Part shown: positions 6,586-10,006 of the stretch, piece by piece
Layout of the letters: the number at the start of each line of letters is the position of its first letter
How positions within the stretch are numbered: the stretch's first letter is position 1
Assembly (NCBI GenBank): GCA_021812735.1
Contig: JAKAMV010000290.1
Span: forward strand, 1 to 10,006
DNA from: Chloroflexota bacterium
GTDB taxonomy: Bacteria; Chloroflexota; Limnocylindria; Limnocylindrales; CSP1-4
Length of the DNA stretch: 10,006 nucleotides
Reading direction: 5' to 3'
Position numbers and translations under genes: made by a program
Notes under the pieces: model-generated
Databases searched by the model: none
Seen by the model: only the letters and a program-made list of their open reading frames with translations
Told to the model about the DNA's origin: nothing

Positions 6586-6761
6586 TCACGCTCGGCCACG
6601 CTCACGAACTGCCTGCCTGATCGTGGCCCAGTCCCAGCCGAGAGCGCCTTGCCGTCCACCACGACGGTGGGTGTGCCCCAGATCCCGAGCAAGGCCGCCT
6701 TCCCCAGCTCGCCGCCTGAGGCCAGGTCGGCGTCCGACAGGCCGGCAGGCGTCCCGGCCCG
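6586..6761 (-). pseudogene. C-terminal remnant of a DsbA/thioredoxin-like oxidoreductase, frameshifted
   Basis: Directly after the aminotransferase stop the minus strand reads GLSDADLASGGELGKAALLG then IWGTPTVVVDGKALS. The GTPTVVVDGK block carries the cis-proline loop (TP) and following beta strand typical of the C-terminal half of DsbA-type thioredoxin folds. The frame then becomes poor, but one base over (near 6638-6645) it continues as GWDWATIRQAVRERGRA and a TGA at 6586-6588, the usual C-terminal helix of such proteins. A single-nucleotide deletion would join the two. The N-terminal half with the CxxC active site is absent, so the fragment cannot be an active disulfide oxidoreductase. It probably reflects deletion of a gene once located here. 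Confidence 0.6.
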
Positions 6762-9375
<2,614 letters not shown>

Positions 9376-9422
9376 CACGGGGCGCGCTCGCGGGCGCTCG
9401 GGCGCTGCGCTCGGCAGGCTGC

Positions 9423-9794
9423 TCAGAACAGGTCGCGCTTGAGCGACGCGACCGCGGCCTCCGCCTCGTCGAACGTGGACGCCGCCGTCAGCTGGCCCGC
9501 CTGGCCGCGCGTCAGCCGACCGCCGGCCAACGCCAGCGCCACCGCCTCGCGGAACTCGCTCGCGTCGTCGGTCGCGGCGGCGTCCCAGTCCGCCGCCTGC
9601 GTTTCGAGCAGGTCGGGGAACCCGCGCCAGTCGTCCTCGGACACCCCGGCGGGCGGCCGCGCTCCCTGCCGCCGCAGCTCGGCCGCCCGGTCGCGGCTCG
9701 ACGCCGACCGCACGCGGTGGGCGCGCCAGGCGTTGACGATCCGGCCGAGGGCGAGCGCAGCCTCTGCGGGGTTGTCCCAGTCGATATCGGTCAT
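9423..9794 (-). CDS. Small hypothetical protein, mostly helical
   Basis: 123 residues from the ATG at 9794, chosen because GGGGA lies 5 nt upstream; an in-frame ATG at 9830 lacks a ribosome site. The sequence is Ala-, Asp- and Arg-rich and predicted helical, with no signal peptide, membrane segment or metal motif. Parts include WDNPAEAALALGRIVNAWRA, VSEDDWRGFPDLLETQAADW and FDEAEAAVASLKRDLF. I do not recognise the family. It is convergent with guaB1, with 47 bp between stop codons and no clear terminator hairpin there. Steady G/C third positions support real coding. Confidence 0.6.
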   Translation of the reverse strand: MTDIDWDNPAEAALALGRIVNAWRAHRVRSASSRDRAAELRRQGARPPAGVSEDDWRGFPDLLETQAADWDAAATDDASEFREAVALALAGGRLTRGQAGQLTAASTFDEAEAAVASLKRDLF

Positions 9795-9857
9795 CGGAAT
9801 CCCCGTGCGGGTCGGAACGGATGACGCCATCGTAGCGGCGGCGGCCCGAGCCGCGGG

Positions 9858-10006
9858 TCAGGCGCTCCTCGCCGCGCGCGCCTCGCCCGGGCGCGGCAGG
9901 GGCATCGGCAGCGGCTCCGCGGTCCCGTCGCGCCCGAACCGCTGGCCCAGGTGCCGCTCGGCCCAGCGGCGGAGCTGCCGGTAGACGGCGTCCGCGCCCA
10001 CCAGCT
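9858..10006 (-). CDS. C-terminal end of an unidentified gene (runs off window)
   Basis: The minus strand is open from the right edge to a TGA at 9858-9860. It encodes about 48 residues: LVGADAVYRQLRRWAERHLG, a helix-like start, then a Pro-rich tail (EPLPMPLPRPGEARAARSA). Codon third positions are G/C and the frame is in the same direction as the next gene, 63 bp downstream, so the two may be co-transcribed. Too short to assign a function. Confidence 0.5.
   Translation of the reverse strand, partial: LVGADAVYRQLRRWAERHLGQRFGRDGTAEPLPMPLPRPGEARAARSA

Noticed and set aside
9376..9422. Possible bidirectional terminator between guaB1 and the convergent gene
   Set aside because: It contains only direct repeats of GCGCTCG; I could not find a clean stem or a T-run.

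Overview
The window is about 70% G+C and bacterial. The partial RpoD carries a long insertion directly after region 1.2. GuaB1 is a CBS-containing IMPDH/GMP-reductase family protein best known from Actinobacteria. Together with the dnaG-rpoD pairing, these suggest a high-GC Chloroflexota (a soil or freshwater clade near Limnocylindria) or, less likely, an actinobacterium. This placement is inferred from remembered family features, not from a search.

Layout. At 1-2896 (minus) lie the conserved macromolecular-synthesis genes dnaG and then rpoD, which runs off the left edge. At 2897-3239 is a 343-bp spacer with several TTGACA/TGTCAA palindromes and, at its right end, a well-formed sigma-70 promoter with an overlapping palindrome. 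At 3240-4506 (plus) is a two-gene operon: an AlpA/MerR-like DNA-binding protein overlapping by 8 bp an AbiEii-type nucleotidyltransferase. This is a putative AbiE-like toxin-antitoxin module, and its promoter predicts a leaderless mRNA. From 4507 to about 6760 (minus) the DNA is patchy and partly decayed. It holds a P-loop ATPase fragment cut at both ends, one copy of a perfect 39-bp dispersed repeat, an intact beta-propeller-like lipoprotein gene, a small membrane-protein ORF split by an apparent 1-nt frameshift, and the frameshifted C-terminal tail of a DsbA/thioredoxin-like protein. At 6762-7811 (minus) is a DegT-like PLP aminotransferase gene holding the second copy of the 39-bp repeat. 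It is divergent from guaB1 (7936-9375, plus). GuaB1 is followed convergently by a small hypothetical gene (minus) and the 3' end of another gene that leaves the window.

How the parts fit together. The ends of the window are housekeeping: replication priming, the principal sigma factor and purine salvage/interconversion. The middle, about 3.2-6.8 kb, looks like a small accessory patch. It has a toxin-antitoxin operon next to truncated genes, and a long perfect repeat marks a likely rearrangement. The most interesting element is the toxin-antitoxin operon, with its DNA-binding partner, its promoter/operator overlap and its predicted leaderless start.
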